A DNA stretch of 37,714 nucleotides from JADFWK01 sp035527895 (GCA_035527895.1 DATKZQ010000143.1:1-37714); one strand, 5' to 3'; shown: positions 15,875 through 24,462, counted from the first letter of the stretch. Translations and numbers: made by a program. Notes: generated by a model from the sequence alone, not told the origin.

Positions 15875-16958
15875 ATCCCAATTCCCGCATAATGAGGTCG
15901 TGAAGTTCTGGCCGGAACCCCTTTATCCTTTCGTTGGACCTTGTCGGATGGACCCGGTTGGTCAAAAAAATGGCCGTGATATTTTTCACCAAATCTATCC
16001 ACACCGAGGTTCCGGTAAATCCCGTATGGCCAATGCTTTTTGGGCCGAAGTAATTCCCTGAGCTGGAGTTCTCCTTTGATGGGGTGTCCCATCCAAGGGC
16101 CCAGGTAGACCCCGGGACAAGTTCTTGCCGTGAGAGGAATGTCCTCACGGTTTTTTCCTTGAGAAGCGCTGAGCGCCCACCGTGATAGAGGTTCACGAGC
16201 ATACTGGTTAGAGTAAGGATATCCATCGCCGTCCCGAACAGTCCGGCATGACCGGAGTATCCTCCGAGGGCAAAGGCATTCTCGTCATGAACATGGCCCT
16301 GCACGATGCCCTTTCTCCACGGGCAGTCCTCTGTTGCCGCGTATAACTCCTTTCTGTACGTCCTCTCGGCAGCGATGTGATCCAGATAAAGGATTTTCAG
16401 CCCCAAAGGTTGATACAAGCTAGCTTCCAGAAACGAGGATAGATCTTTGCCGGCAATAATTTCGACAACCCACTCCAAGAGCATAAACCCCAGGTCACTA
16501 TAGAGCGATACGGTTTTCGGTTCACTGGATAAGGGCTCTTCCATTATGAGGCGCTTTACCGCGGGCTTTCTTTCTTCCGGGGGCAACTTTATTAGTTTTA
16601 GGTAGAAAGGCTTCCAGTCTGCAAGGCCCGAAGAGTGGTTTAAGAAAAGCCGGGGGCTAATATGGGCCTTGTCTTGCCAGGGAAAGGGTTGTATGAGCGA
16701 TGAAATCGGAGCATCGAGTTCCAGCAGATCCTCGTCCACAAGTTTCATAACGGCCAACGTGGTAGCCAGGGGTTTGGTCAGAGAGGCCAAATCGAAGATA
16801 GTGTCCTTCTCCATGGGAAGCCGCCCCGGGATTACCACCCTGTTACCCACGGCACGGAAGAAAACAATCTCTCCCCCCTGCGCCACCAGGAGAACCGCAC
16901 CGGGATAGACCTTTCGTTCCAATCCACCTAGCAGAAGTTCGGTTATGTGATCTGGCAT
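15843..16958 (-). CDS. Serine hydrolase of the class C beta-lactamase/penicillin-binding fold
   Basis: The 371-residue protein has the three active-site boxes of this fold: Ser59-Leu-Thr-Lys62 in FDLASLTKPLA, Tyr153-Ser-Asp155 in SLYSDLGFML, and HTGFTG near residue 320 replacing the KTG box. No signal peptide is obvious, so it may be cytoplasmic or exported by an unrecognised signal. Family members include esterases, D-aminopeptidases and DD-peptidase-like enzymes. Between mpl and an LD-carboxypeptidase gene, hydrolysis of a muropeptide or related amide is likely, but an ester substrate cannot be excluded. It overlaps mpl by 32 bp. Confidence 0.82.
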   Translation of the reverse strand: MPDHITELLLGGLERKVYPGAVLLVAQGGEIVFFRAVGNRVVIPGRLPMEKDTIFDLASLTKPLATTLAVMKLVDEDLLELDAPISSLIQPFPWQDKAHISPRLFLNHSSGLADWKPFYLKLIKLPPEERKPAVKRLIMEEPLSSEPKTVSLYSDLGFMLLEWVVEIIAGKDLSSFLEASLYQPLGLKILYLDHIAAERTYRKELYAATEDCPWRKGIVQGHVHDENAFALGGYSGHAGLFGTAMDILTLTSMLVNLYHGGRSALLKEKTVRTFLSRQELVPGSTWALGWDTPSKENSSSGNYFGPKSIGHTGFTGTSVWIDLVKNITAIFLTNRVHPTRSNERIKGFRPELHDLIMRELGYGCEYQKSAQ

Positions 16959-17162
16959 GGTATCTTTTCCGATGAAGACGCAACCAATTGCTCAATGGTA
17001 ATGAGCCTGGCTTTAAGTTCAAATTCTCTTCCATCCTTTTGAGCATTTGAGAGTTCGTAGTATGGACTTGTTTCGGATTTTGAGTTCCGAATTGAGCGGA
17101 AATATGTACATGGTAAATTATGACCTTTATGAAAGCAATAAATTCAAATGGATCAAAAGACA

Positions 17163-18068
17163 CTATGATACCGCTGATTCTTCTATTTCAAGAACCATCC
17201 CTTCGGTATCAAGCAGTGCCGGGAGACCGAGGGGCAGGGATATGTTCTCCACCCCGTGTCCAACAGGCAAGCCCGTTACAACCGGTACGGCCATTTCACT
17301 GAATCGCTCCCTGAGGAGACCATAAACAACCTGTTCATCTCCGCATCCCTGAATTTGACCGATAACGAGTGCCGACAGATGATCCAACCGACCGCTCAGT
17401 AAGAGTTGCGTTAACATTCGATCCAGCCGGTAGGGTTGTTCTCCTTTCTCCTCCAAAAAGAGTATGACACCCTCAAAGGAGGGGAGAAAGGGGGTGTCGA
17501 TAAGAGAGCACAGCGTTGCAAGATTACCACCCAAGAGTATACCCCTCGCCGTACCTCCATTAATTACCATTCCGCGCTTCAAGCTGAGTCGAGGCTTGTA
17601 AGAGGTGGTAATGAGTCGAGAGAGATGCTGCCAATTATCACCGTTAAGGAGATCGGAGACGGTGGGCCCGTGGATGGTGATCAAACCGCTGTGTTTGTAG
17701 ATCGCCGTCAATAAGGCAGTTAGGTCACTGAAACCCACCAAGACCTTGGGGTTCTTTCGAATCAGGCCATAGTCGATTTTATCCAGGAACCTGAGCGAGC
17801 CGTATCCGCCGCGGGCGCATAAGATAGCCTTGATTTCAGGATCAGAAAACATCTGATGGATATCCGATGCCCTATCTTGGTCTGAGCCGGCCAGGTAATG
17901 GGAATGATCAAAGAGGTGAGTGCCAAGCCTTACCTGAAGCGGAAATGATTCAATAAGTTGTATGCCTTTTCGTATTTCGGATTTACTAATCGGGCTTGCC
18001 GGTGCTATGATTCCCACCAGCTGATTTGCCTTAAGGCGAGGGGCCCTTATCGCAGTGAGAGAATCCAT
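17163..18068 (-). CDS. LD-carboxypeptidase (LdcA/MccF, peptidase S66)
   Basis: The 301-residue protein belongs to the S66 family, which removes the terminal D-Ala from murein tetrapeptide in the cytoplasm. The nucleophile lies in ARGGYGSLRFLD (Ser of GYGS), with FSDLTALLTAIY, GNLATLCSLIDTPF and TGLPVGHGVENISLPLG as further family motifs including the C-terminal His. The ATG at 18068 starts 14 residues inside a frame open to a TTG at 18110; it sits just ahead of the conserved KANQLVGIIAPASP. Its product, the tripeptide, is the substrate for Mpl encoded downstream on the same strand. The gap to the serine hydrolase gene is about 200 bp. Confidence 0.88.
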   Translation of the reverse strand: MDSLTAIRAPRLKANQLVGIIAPASPISKSEIRKGIQLIESFPLQVRLGTHLFDHSHYLAGSDQDRASDIHQMFSDPEIKAILCARGGYGSLRFLDKIDYGLIRKNPKVLVGFSDLTALLTAIYKHSGLITIHGPTVSDLLNGDNWQHLSRLITTSYKPRLSLKRGMVINGGTARGILLGGNLATLCSLIDTPFLPSFEGVILFLEEKGEQPYRLDRMLTQLLLSGRLDHLSALVIGQIQGCGDEQVVYGLLRERFSEMAVPVVTGLPVGHGVENISLPLGLPALLDTEGMVLEIEESAVS

Positions 18069-18330
18069 AAGATCTCTAAATACTACGTTACCAATAGGAG
18101 GGCAACTCAAAACAAGGGGCCATTAGGCCCAACCATATGGGATCCTGATAATAAGGCTCTGTCCGGTTAAGGCGTATAGGTGATCTCTGTTGTATATCTG
18201 GACGGCGTGAGTGGACCGTATAATCAACTCCCGAAGACCTACCCATGAGCCTGTAAGGTTTTCCGGTAACATGGTTCCGAGGGGATGATGTTCGAGCGTT
18301 ATAGAAGAAGCGGACTTGCACCCCAGCCAC

Positions 18331-18524
18331 TCACGTTTTCGCTTCCCCTCTTATCTCAAACAGGCTTCGCTCAAAGACGGCCTTTTCATGCCAGGGCACA
18401 GGGACTTGGTCCGGTAACGTCAAGAGTTTTGTGTCACCGCTAAAAAAGGGGTCGCCACCCCCTGCCTGAGGTTCTCATAGGAGAACACGGCGTAAAGGAT
18501 CCTCGCCATACTGGCTTGGTTCAT
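18331..18524 (-). pseudogene. Frameshifted remnant of an unrecognised small gene
   Basis: Reading the minus strand from ATG 18524 gives MNQASMARILYAVFSYENLR and continues coherently to a TGA at 18420-18422. From about 18423 a second frame continues with LTLPDQVPVPWHEKAVFERS to a TGA at 18331-18333. Joined across one missing base they make a protein-like stretch of about 64 residues. No family is recognised. The rest of the 525-bp gap between the LD-carboxypeptidase and mdh (18069-18593) holds GC-rich short hairpins such as GTTCTC/GAGAAC at 18470-18486 and a frame of 80 codons that I cannot support. TTGACA at 18530-18535 could be a -35 element for mdh, but the -10 is poor. Confidence 0.4.
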
Positions 18525-18593
18525 GTCTCTTGACAGCAGGATGAAAGAACGATAGCGTAGGCAGGAATCTCAACGAGGAAAGGAGTCAAGAAC

Positions 18594-19529
18594 ATGAAAA
18601 CCAAACTAACCGTTGTAGGTGCTGGAAACGTTGGTGCAACCGTTGCCATGCGGGTGGCGGAGAAGGAATTGGCCGATGTGGTGCTCATCGATGTGCTCGA
18701 AGGGGTACCAGCCGGTAAGGCCTTGGACCTGGCCGAGGCAGCACCCATTGAGCGACATGACGCACACCTTGTGGGAGTGAGCAATGACTACGGGCCTGCA
18801 GCGGGCTCTGATATCGTGGTGATCACCGCCGGGATCCCCCGAAAGCCCGGCATGAGCAGGGACGATCTTCTGAGCACCAATGCGGGAATCATGAAATCGG
18901 TGGTCAGCGAGATCAAAACGGTCGCCCCCGATACCATCTTAATCATCGTCAGCAATCCCCTCGATGCCATGTGCCATGTGGCGTTGGAGACCAGTGGGTT
19001 CGACAAGCGAAAGGTCATCGGCATGGCCGGGGTACTGGATTCGGCTCGGTTTCGGGCCTTCATCGCCATGGAGCTCGGTGTGTCCGTTGAGAACACCCAT
19101 GCCTTTGTCCTCGGTGCCCACGGGGACACCATGGTGCCCCTGCCCCGCTACTCCTCGGTTGCCGGCATCCCCATCACCGAGCTCATGTCCCCGGATAGAA
19201 TCGAGGCCCTCGTTGAGCGGACCAGAAAGGGCGGTGGGGAGATCGTCAGCCTCCTGAAGACAGGCAGTGCCTACTATGCCCCGGCATCGGCCGCCACCGA
19301 GATGGCGGAGGCTATCCTCAAGGATAAGAAGAAGATCCTGCCCTGTGTGACCTACCTGGAGGGTGAGTACGGGATCAACAAGCTTTTTATCGGGGTGCCG
19401 GTCAAGCTGGGAACACAAGGCGTTGAGGAGATCATCGAGATACAGCTCACCGCCCAAGAAAACGAGGCCCTTCAGAAATCGGCCCAGGCGGTCCAAGGTC
19501 TCGTGGATGACCTGAAACGGTTAGGATAA
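18594..19529 (+). CDS. mdh: Malate dehydrogenase (LDH-like, NAD-dependent)
   Basis: The 311-residue enzyme interconverts malate and oxaloacetate. It has the Rossmann loop VVGAGNVGATVAM, Asp of VVLIDV for NAD specificity, the substrate loop ITAGIPRKPGMSRDDLL, in which Arg rather than Gln marks malate over lactate, IVSNPLDAMCHVA, and the catalytic His in VLGAHGDTMVPLPRY. Length and motifs are those of the MDH type 3 group. AAAGGAG precedes the ATG. Its codon use is notably GC-rich, as expected for a highly expressed central enzyme. It is monocistronic: a strong terminator follows 4 bp after the stop. Confidence 0.95.
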   Translation: MKTKLTVVGAGNVGATVAMRVAEKELADVVLIDVLEGVPAGKALDLAEAAPIERHDAHLVGVSNDYGPAAGSDIVVITAGIPRKPGMSRDDLLSTNAGIMKSVVSEIKTVAPDTILIIVSNPLDAMCHVALETSGFDKRKVIGMAGVLDSARFRAFIAMELGVSVENTHAFVLGAHGDTMVPLPRYSSVAGIPITELMSPDRIEALVERTRKGGGEIVSLLKTGSAYYAPASAATEMAEAILKDKKKILPCVTYLEGEYGINKLFIGVPVKLGTQGVEEIIEIQLTAQENEALQKSAQAVQGLVDDLKRLG

Positions 19530-19533
19530 TTGT

Positions 19534-19577
19534 CTCAACCTGCCCCCTCCCATAAGGGAGGGGGCAGGTTGAGTTTT
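19534..19577 (+). terminator. Rho-independent terminator of mdh
   Basis: CTCAACCTGCCCCCTCCC (19534-19551) pairs perfectly over 18 bases with the strand at 19556-19573 around the loop ATAA, followed by TTTT. It begins 4 bases after the mdh stop codon. Confidence 0.95.
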
Positions 19578-19696
19578 GCGAGGGGGGAGTGTCGAATAAA
19601 GGGAGTCATCCTTTTCGTGTAAGCTTCGGAAGTTGGAATTGAAACCACTGTGCGGGAACTCGCATCCCGGTTTAATCGTCAGGAATCTAATAAGAT

Positions 19697-20410
19697 ATGA
19701 TCAGGGTAGTAAGAGAAAGCCTGATTGAAGGTGTAAGACGTGCTAACGGAGTTATCGTGGTAATTGATGTGTTCAGGGCATTTACCGTTACTCCCCTGCT
19801 TTTTCATCTCGGAGCCCAAAAGGCTATTTTTGTGAATGAGCCGGAGGAAGCCCTTTTGCTTAAATCTCATGATCCCGATATGGTGTTGGCAGGTGAGGTG
19901 AATGAGCAGCTGATTCCCGGTTTTGACCTTGGCAATTCCCCATCGGAGGTGCTTCAAAGGGAGGGATTACTCGCCGGAAAGGTAGTAGTTCAACGGACTA
20001 CGGCTGGTGTTACTGGTGTGTTAGGGGCCGTGAGCAAGGCCGAGGAAGTTATACTCGGTAGCTATGTAATGGCCAAAGCTATCTCTCGGTACATATTGTC
20101 TCAAGACCCCCTTCCAGAGGTGGTAACGCTCGTGGCCATGGGACGGAGGGGCATGAACAGGGCACCGGAGGATGAGGGATGCGCCGACTACGTGGAACAC
20201 CTTCTTACCGGAAGTCCGTACGATCACCTTAGGGCTCTGAAGACGATAATCTTCAATGAGACTGCTCAGAAATTCATAAGACGAGACAAGGCGTATCTTC
20301 CTCCGGAAGACCCTCTTCTCTGTTTGCAGAGGGACCTCTTTAACTTCGTGCTAATTGCGCGAAAAGAAAACGGCCTTGTCACGATACACAAAAGGGAGCT
20401 TGATGAATAG
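19697..20410 (+). CDS. 2-phosphosulfolactate phosphatase family protein (ComB)
   Basis: The 237-residue protein matches the ComB family: VIVVIDVFRAFTVTPLLF with the Asp/Arg pair near the start, DMVLAGEVNEQLIPGFDLGN, the NSPSEV segment, VVQRTTAGVTGVLGA, and VTLVAMGRRGMNRAPEDEGC with the acidic metal ligands. ComB releases phosphate from 2-phosphosulfolactate in coenzyme M synthesis, but the family is widespread in bacteria lacking that pathway, where its substrate is uncertain. No comA, comC, comD or comE homologue is seen here. Downstream are trxB (79 bp) and an enoyl-CoA hydratase, with no obvious functional link. Confidence 0.82.
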   Translation: MIRVVRESLIEGVRRANGVIVVIDVFRAFTVTPLLFHLGAQKAIFVNEPEEALLLKSHDPDMVLAGEVNEQLIPGFDLGNSPSEVLQREGLLAGKVVVQRTTAGVTGVLGAVSKAEEVILGSYVMAKAISRYILSQDPLPEVVTLVAMGRRGMNRAPEDEGCADYVEHLLTGSPYDHLRALKTIIFNETAQKFIRRDKAYLPPEDPLLCLQRDLFNFVLIARKENGLVTIHKRELDE

Positions 20411-20489
20411 GATCAGAGGTGTTGCAGCACATAACTGACACCCGTAATGGTGTTTTTAGATAAACTGCTTGAAGTAAGAGACATAGACT

Positions 20490-21461
20490 ATGGAGCAGGA
20501 TGTATTGAGCAAGAAAGAAATCCATGATGTGATCATCATAGGGGGAGGGCCGGCCGGTCTTACGGCGGGAATATACACGTCCAGGGCGAGAATTTCGACC
20601 CTGTTGATAGAAAAACTCGGTATTGGCGGCCAGGCTTCCATTACGGACAGGATCGAAAACTACCCCGGTTTTATCGAGGGAATATCTGGACCAGAGCTCA
20701 TTCGAAACATGGAAGAACAGGCTAAATCCTTTGGGGTCAGGACGGTATTTGGCGAGGTGACCAGGGTCGAAGTGAGCGATGAGGGTGTCATCAAGAGAGT
20801 TTTCGTACATGATGACCCGGAGCCCTACCAATGTCTATCCATCATTGTTGCCGCAGGTCATGAGCAGAGAAAGCTCGGAGTCCCGGGCGAGACGGAGTTC
20901 ACCGGCAGAGGCGTTTCCTATTGTGCAACGTGTGACGGTGCCTTCTTTAGGGACCGTGCTGTTGCCGTTGTGGGTGGAGGCGATGTGGCCGTTGAAGAGG
21001 CACTTTTCTTGACCCGGTTTGTAAGCAAGGTCTATATCGTTCACCGAAGAGATAGGCTGCGGGCAACGAAGATTCTTCAGGAGCGGGCCGCGGGAAATGA
21101 CAAGATAGCGTTTGTATTTGATTCGGTCCTGGATGAGGTAAGTGGTCAGACGACCGTGAATGGCGTGAAGATAAGAAACGTTAAGACAGGGCAGACGAGG
21201 GTTCTGGCAGTGGACGGTGTTTTTGTGTTTATCGGATGGAATCCCAACCTCTCTTTTCTTGGTACTGTCGTTGACAGAAGTGAAGACGGCTACATCATTG
21301 TGGATAAAGAGATGATGACATCGCGGGAGGGTATATTCGCCTGTGGAGACTGTTGCAAGAAGAATCTGCGGCAGATTGTGGCTGCCTGTGGAGACGGCGC
21401 TACCGCTGCGTTTTCTGCCCAGCATTATGTGGAAATGATAAAAGGAGAAGCATATGTCTGA
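20490..21461 (+). CDS. trxB: Thioredoxin reductase
   Basis: This 323-residue FAD/NADPH enzyme reduces thioredoxin. It has the FAD dinucleotide motif VIIIGGGPAGLTAGIYTSRA, the redox pair Cys145-Ala-Thr-Cys148 (YCATCDGAFF), the NADPH fold VVGGGDVAVEEA, the phosphate-binding HRRDRLRATK, and the C-terminal FAD motif GIFACGDC. Length is normal. The last 8 bases overlap the start of the enoyl-CoA hydratase gene, so the two are co-translated. The Shine-Dalgarno before the ATG is weak, and no thioredoxin gene lies in the window. Confidence 0.93.
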   Translation: MEQDVLSKKEIHDVIIIGGGPAGLTAGIYTSRARISTLLIEKLGIGGQASITDRIENYPGFIEGISGPELIRNMEEQAKSFGVRTVFGEVTRVEVSDEGVIKRVFVHDDPEPYQCLSIIVAAGHEQRKLGVPGETEFTGRGVSYCATCDGAFFRDRAVAVVGGGDVAVEEALFLTRFVSKVYIVHRRDRLRATKILQERAAGNDKIAFVFDSVLDEVSGQTTVNGVKIRNVKTGQTRVLAVDGVFVFIGWNPNLSFLGTVVDRSEDGYIIVDKEMMTSREGIFACGDCCKKNLRQIVAACGDGATAAFSAQHYVEMIKGEAYV

Positions 21462-22284
21462 TCAGAAGGGGGAGAGGGCCGAAGTAACCTATGAAAGCAA
21501 AGAATGTATTGGAACGATCACCCTCAGGAGGCCGGAGAAAAGGAATGCCCTGAACGTTGCCCTCTGGCTCTCTTTATCTGATGCCCTCAAGAGCGCTGCC
21601 CAAGATAGCGAGGTCAGGGTTATTTTATTGAAAGGAGCAGGCAATTCATTTTGTTCGGGGCTGGATTTGAGCCCTGCAAACGAAGTCGCCAGACTCATAT
21701 CCGAAAAGTCATCCGCTGAACAGAAGGTGAGGCTCTTTGATCTCATAAGGAAAATTCAGGCCATCCACACAGAGCTAGAGATCTTGCGGGTACCGACCAT
21801 TGCGGTTATACAGGGGCACTGCCTTGGTGCCGGTCTGGAACTCATCTGTTCTTGCGATATGAGGCTTTGCTCTGCTGATGCGGTCTTTGCCCTTCCTGAA
21901 GCCAGGTATGGGATTATTACCGATGTTGGCGGACTCCAGAGGCTGCCCAGGATTGTAGGCAGGGGAAAGGCACGAGAGATGGCGTTTCGGGGCCATACCA
22001 TAGGTGCTGATGAGGCTAAGAGCATAGGTCTGGTAAACGAGGTCTTTAAGACACATGAACTCCTCAATGCCAAGGCAGACACAATAGCCGCGGAGATTGC
22101 TGCCAACTCACCAGCAGCCGTTCAAGGGGCTAAAGAGGTCCTGCTTTATAGTGAAGATGTGTCTGTCTTGAAAAGCCTGGAGTACAATGCGGCGAGATCA
22201 TCAATGGTTTTGCCATCAGAAGACCTGCTTGAGTCTTTCAAGTCATTTCTTGAAAAAAGGGACCCCGAGTTTCAGGGGAAATAG
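21454..22284 (+). CDS. Enoyl-CoA hydratase/isomerase with a dienoyl-CoA isomerase-type acid triad
   Basis: The 276-residue crotonase-family protein has both oxyanion-hole segments (GAGNSFCSGLDLS and QGHCLGAGLELICSCDMR). Three acids align with those of delta3,5-delta2,4-dienoyl-CoA isomerase (ECH1): Asp135 in CDMRLCS, Glu149 in LPEARYG and Asp157 in TDVGGLQRLPRIVG. The DVG-LQRLP string is typical of that isomerase and not of hydratases with Glu in the second position. It may therefore shift double bonds in unsaturated acyl-CoAs or in aromatic-ring-derived dienoyl-CoAs. GGAG precedes the ATG, within the trxB tail. Substrate is unknown. Confidence 0.85.
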   Translation: MSDQKGERAEVTYESKECIGTITLRRPEKRNALNVALWLSLSDALKSAAQDSEVRVILLKGAGNSFCSGLDLSPANEVARLISEKSSAEQKVRLFDLIRKIQAIHTELEILRVPTIAVIQGHCLGAGLELICSCDMRLCSADAVFALPEARYGIITDVGGLQRLPRIVGRGKAREMAFRGHTIGADEAKSIGLVNEVFKTHELLNAKADTIAAEIAANSPAAVQGAKEVLLYSEDVSVLKSLEYNAARSSMVLPSEDLLESFKSFLEKRDPEFQGK

Positions 22285-22299
22285 AAAGGGATGATCTCC

Positions 22300-22340
22300 G
22301 TGCTGCCAAACGACGGCGTTTCGGCAGCACAGAGGGTTTT
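22300..22340 (+). terminator. Probable terminator after the enoyl-CoA hydratase gene
   Basis: GTGCTGCC (22300-22307) and GGCAGCAC (22323-22330) pair perfectly, extended by AAACG/CGTTT around a small loop with one bulged C. The T-run (TTTT at 22337-22340) is short and 6 bases away, so termination may be partial. Confidence 0.6.
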
Positions 22341-22450
22341 GTGATTGAAATCTCGACAGAGCTAAATGGCTGAAGCAGGGAACAGTATCCCTGAGATCAC
22401 AAGTTCCGGTATAAGGGAGGGATGCTGTTTCGAAATTGAGAGGAGCAAAC

Positions 22451-24127
22451 ATGAGCAATCGTCTGCGCTATAACATATCCGATGCCAGATTGACATACAG
22501 TGGCCGCCATGAACCCATGGAGATGAGCAAGGATAAGATCTCCACCTTTAATTTGAGACATCAAGAGGTGCTGGGTTTTTACGACCTGGAACTTGTAAAG
22601 GGCACAGTGTTCGTTATTGATGATCGGGTCAATGGTCGCTCTAACCTCGGCGTATTCAGGAGTAAGCAGCTGCGGCAGGCGGTAATACTGGCGGCGGCGC
22701 TTCCGGCGGCAGCGGTGGTCATAGATGGATACGGAGCCTTAAAAACTGTTCCAAAAGACCTTCAGACTAAAACGCTGATCAACCGACTGAAGCGGCACAA
22801 CGACCGGATTGCTGCTCAAGCGATGAGCGAGGTGCTCCAGATTACAACCGAAACCCTTGACGTAGGGGAAGAGGTCATTATCGAAAGCGCCATCACAGAG
22901 GGCGTACGGGCCAAACCTGGAGTTGAAGTCGGCGGGAATCCGACCATCCCTGTTGGGGCGCTCTTTGGCAAGGAGGAGCACTGCAGCCGATACGGCCACG
23001 GGCTCACCCAAGAGGTAGACAGGCTTTCTATGGGATCGGACGTTATCGACGGTACCGGCAAGTCCATTCAAGGCCTACACAGTTCCCTGACGGCCCTTTT
23101 TATTACCGAGTCGAATTTCAAGAGGCATTTGCCCGATATCTATGTTGAGCGCTGGATGACAGGGGCCATGTTCCCCGAGTTTAACCCAAGAGACACGGAC
23201 ATCACAGAGGAAGCCCAGATCATCGCCGATGCATGTGGGATAAGGGATTTCTCCGAGTTGACCGCGTACTTCCTTGACCGGCCGCGGCATCACCCAGCCA
23301 TGGACCAGCTCAACGCGATCGGTGTTGCAACCCCATTCGACAAGGACGGAGACCTCTTTCCGGCAGTGGTGATGGGTTTGGATGGGTTGCGTTTTCCGGA
23401 TGGCCGGGGGCTCCACAGCATGATCGGCGAGATCGGTGGGAGTGCCGAATGGACCGTTGGGGCCCTTCCCTTGGTATGGCGGGGAGGCCAGAGCCTGGGG
23501 ATGCTCACGAGCCAGAGCTCGCTTACCAGAAAGGACCTTTCACCGGAGGAACTATGGAATGAGCGGTTCCATTACACCGAGGAGGAGCTCATACTCCTTC
23601 AGGATGCCCGGTTCGAGCAAAAACCCTTTTTTACCGTTGACGACTTGATGGAAACCCCCTTTTCCGGTGGTGTGAGTGCCTTTTGCGCCATTTCGGACAA
23701 TTACTTTCTGCCTCAGCTCGAGGGTGTAAAAATGGACCGTGAGAAAGGCCTCATTACAACCAATACCCTCTTGATCAATTCCTTGGGGAACATAGAGCAA
23801 TGGCAACTATGCTTCAAATGCGCTCGGGGATTTGAGACTACGGCCATAAAAATCAGATCGCCCAAGTCAGAATTGCGAGAGCTCCAAAAGCCTCAGATGG
23901 AACGGAAGGTTAAGGACATGGCCAATAATGAAATGAAGCGGCTCAGGCTCAAGCAGTTTTTCATAAATGAGTATTATCCGGCTATTATTCACACCGGTAG
24001 CAAGATGGTTGTACTGGAGAAGACAATCGACTCTATGATAGCCAGGGGGGTCTTCAGCGAACACGACCGGGATATAGTCGTAGCAGCAAAAGAGGCGGTA
24101 CCGGAATGGTTCACGAGCGCGGTTTGA
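22451..24127 (+). CDS. Oversized, divergent GlpX-fold (class II fructose-1,6-bisphosphatase-like) protein
   Basis: The 558-residue protein shows the class II FBPase (GlpX) landmarks in order: SDVIDGTG (about 196-203, equal to DP-(I/L)-(D/E)-GT), PDIYVERWMTG (229-238), DRPRHHPAMDQL (276-287), FDKDGDLFPAVV (296-307), IGEIGGSAEW (325-334), and a C-terminal FCAISDNYFLPQLEGV followed by TNTLLINS, matching the FAATGVTDG...T.SLV region. Canonical GlpX has about 320-340 residues; here there are about 50 extra N-terminal residues, longer insertions, and a charged C-terminal extension of about 95 residues. Key Asp and Glu ligands look kept, but the GEGE-type segment is replaced by EEVIIESAITEG. The ATG at 22451 follows GAGAGGAG. 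It could be an FBPase, a related sugar-bisphosphatase, or a protein with a new role. Confidence 0.65.
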   Translation: MSNRLRYNISDARLTYSGRHEPMEMSKDKISTFNLRHQEVLGFYDLELVKGTVFVIDDRVNGRSNLGVFRSKQLRQAVILAAALPAAAVVIDGYGALKTVPKDLQTKTLINRLKRHNDRIAAQAMSEVLQITTETLDVGEEVIIESAITEGVRAKPGVEVGGNPTIPVGALFGKEEHCSRYGHGLTQEVDRLSMGSDVIDGTGKSIQGLHSSLTALFITESNFKRHLPDIYVERWMTGAMFPEFNPRDTDITEEAQIIADACGIRDFSELTAYFLDRPRHHPAMDQLNAIGVATPFDKDGDLFPAVVMGLDGLRFPDGRGLHSMIGEIGGSAEWTVGALPLVWRGGQSLGMLTSQSSLTRKDLSPEELWNERFHYTEEELILLQDARFEQKPFFTVDDLMETPFSGGVSAFCAISDNYFLPQLEGVKMDREKGLITTNTLLINSLGNIEQWQLCFKCARGFETTAIKIRSPKSELRELQKPQMERKVKDMANNEMKRLRLKQFFINEYYPAIIHTGSKMVVLEKTIDSMIARGVFSEHDRDIVVAAKEAVPEWFTSAV

Positions 24128-24165
24128 CGGAACAGCGAGAGGCATCCTCGCTCCAGCCTAAGTAT

Positions 24166-24184
24166 TCCACCCTACCAGGGTGGA
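24166..24184. other. Short hairpin in the gap after the GlpX-like gene
   Basis: TCCACCCT and AGGGTGGA form a perfect 8-bp stem around ACC, 39 bases after the GlpX-like stop. No T-run follows, so it is at most a weak terminator or transcript-end stabiliser. The remainder of 24128-24462 shows no gene or other structure I can support. Confidence 0.4.
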
Positions 24185-24462
24185 TGCCGGACACTCATTG
24201 CTGCCATACCCGGCACACAAATGGGTGTTGTTTTGCCATTTTGAGTAAAATCCCTTATTGAATATGCTTCTGAGTATCAATCAATATTGTTACGAAATAG
24301 TGATCTCCTGACGAACCGAAGATCTCACATGTGAATGGTCGAACGGTTCTCTAGCGAAGGCGTGAAAGCGCTCGCAGTGTCAAGACGACGTATTCGAGAT
24401 GCCTGCACATGATGAAGCGTAGGTATTTTGGTTGGACAAGAAAGGGGAGGGTGGGAGCCATG

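Noticed and set aside
18088..18330. 80-codon minus-strand frame beginning with GTG directly after the broken small gene
   Set aside because: No ribosome site, overlaps the 5' part of the LD-carboxypeptidase gene, no recognisable family.
18200..18360. Possible cobalamin riboswitch on the minus strand (GGGAAG...GGTGCAAGTCC)
   Set aside because: The B12 box and the remaining conserved core are missing; the resemblance is limited to short strings.
18939..19496. 185-codon minus-strand frame
   Set aside because: Shadow of mdh caused by its strong GC codon bias.
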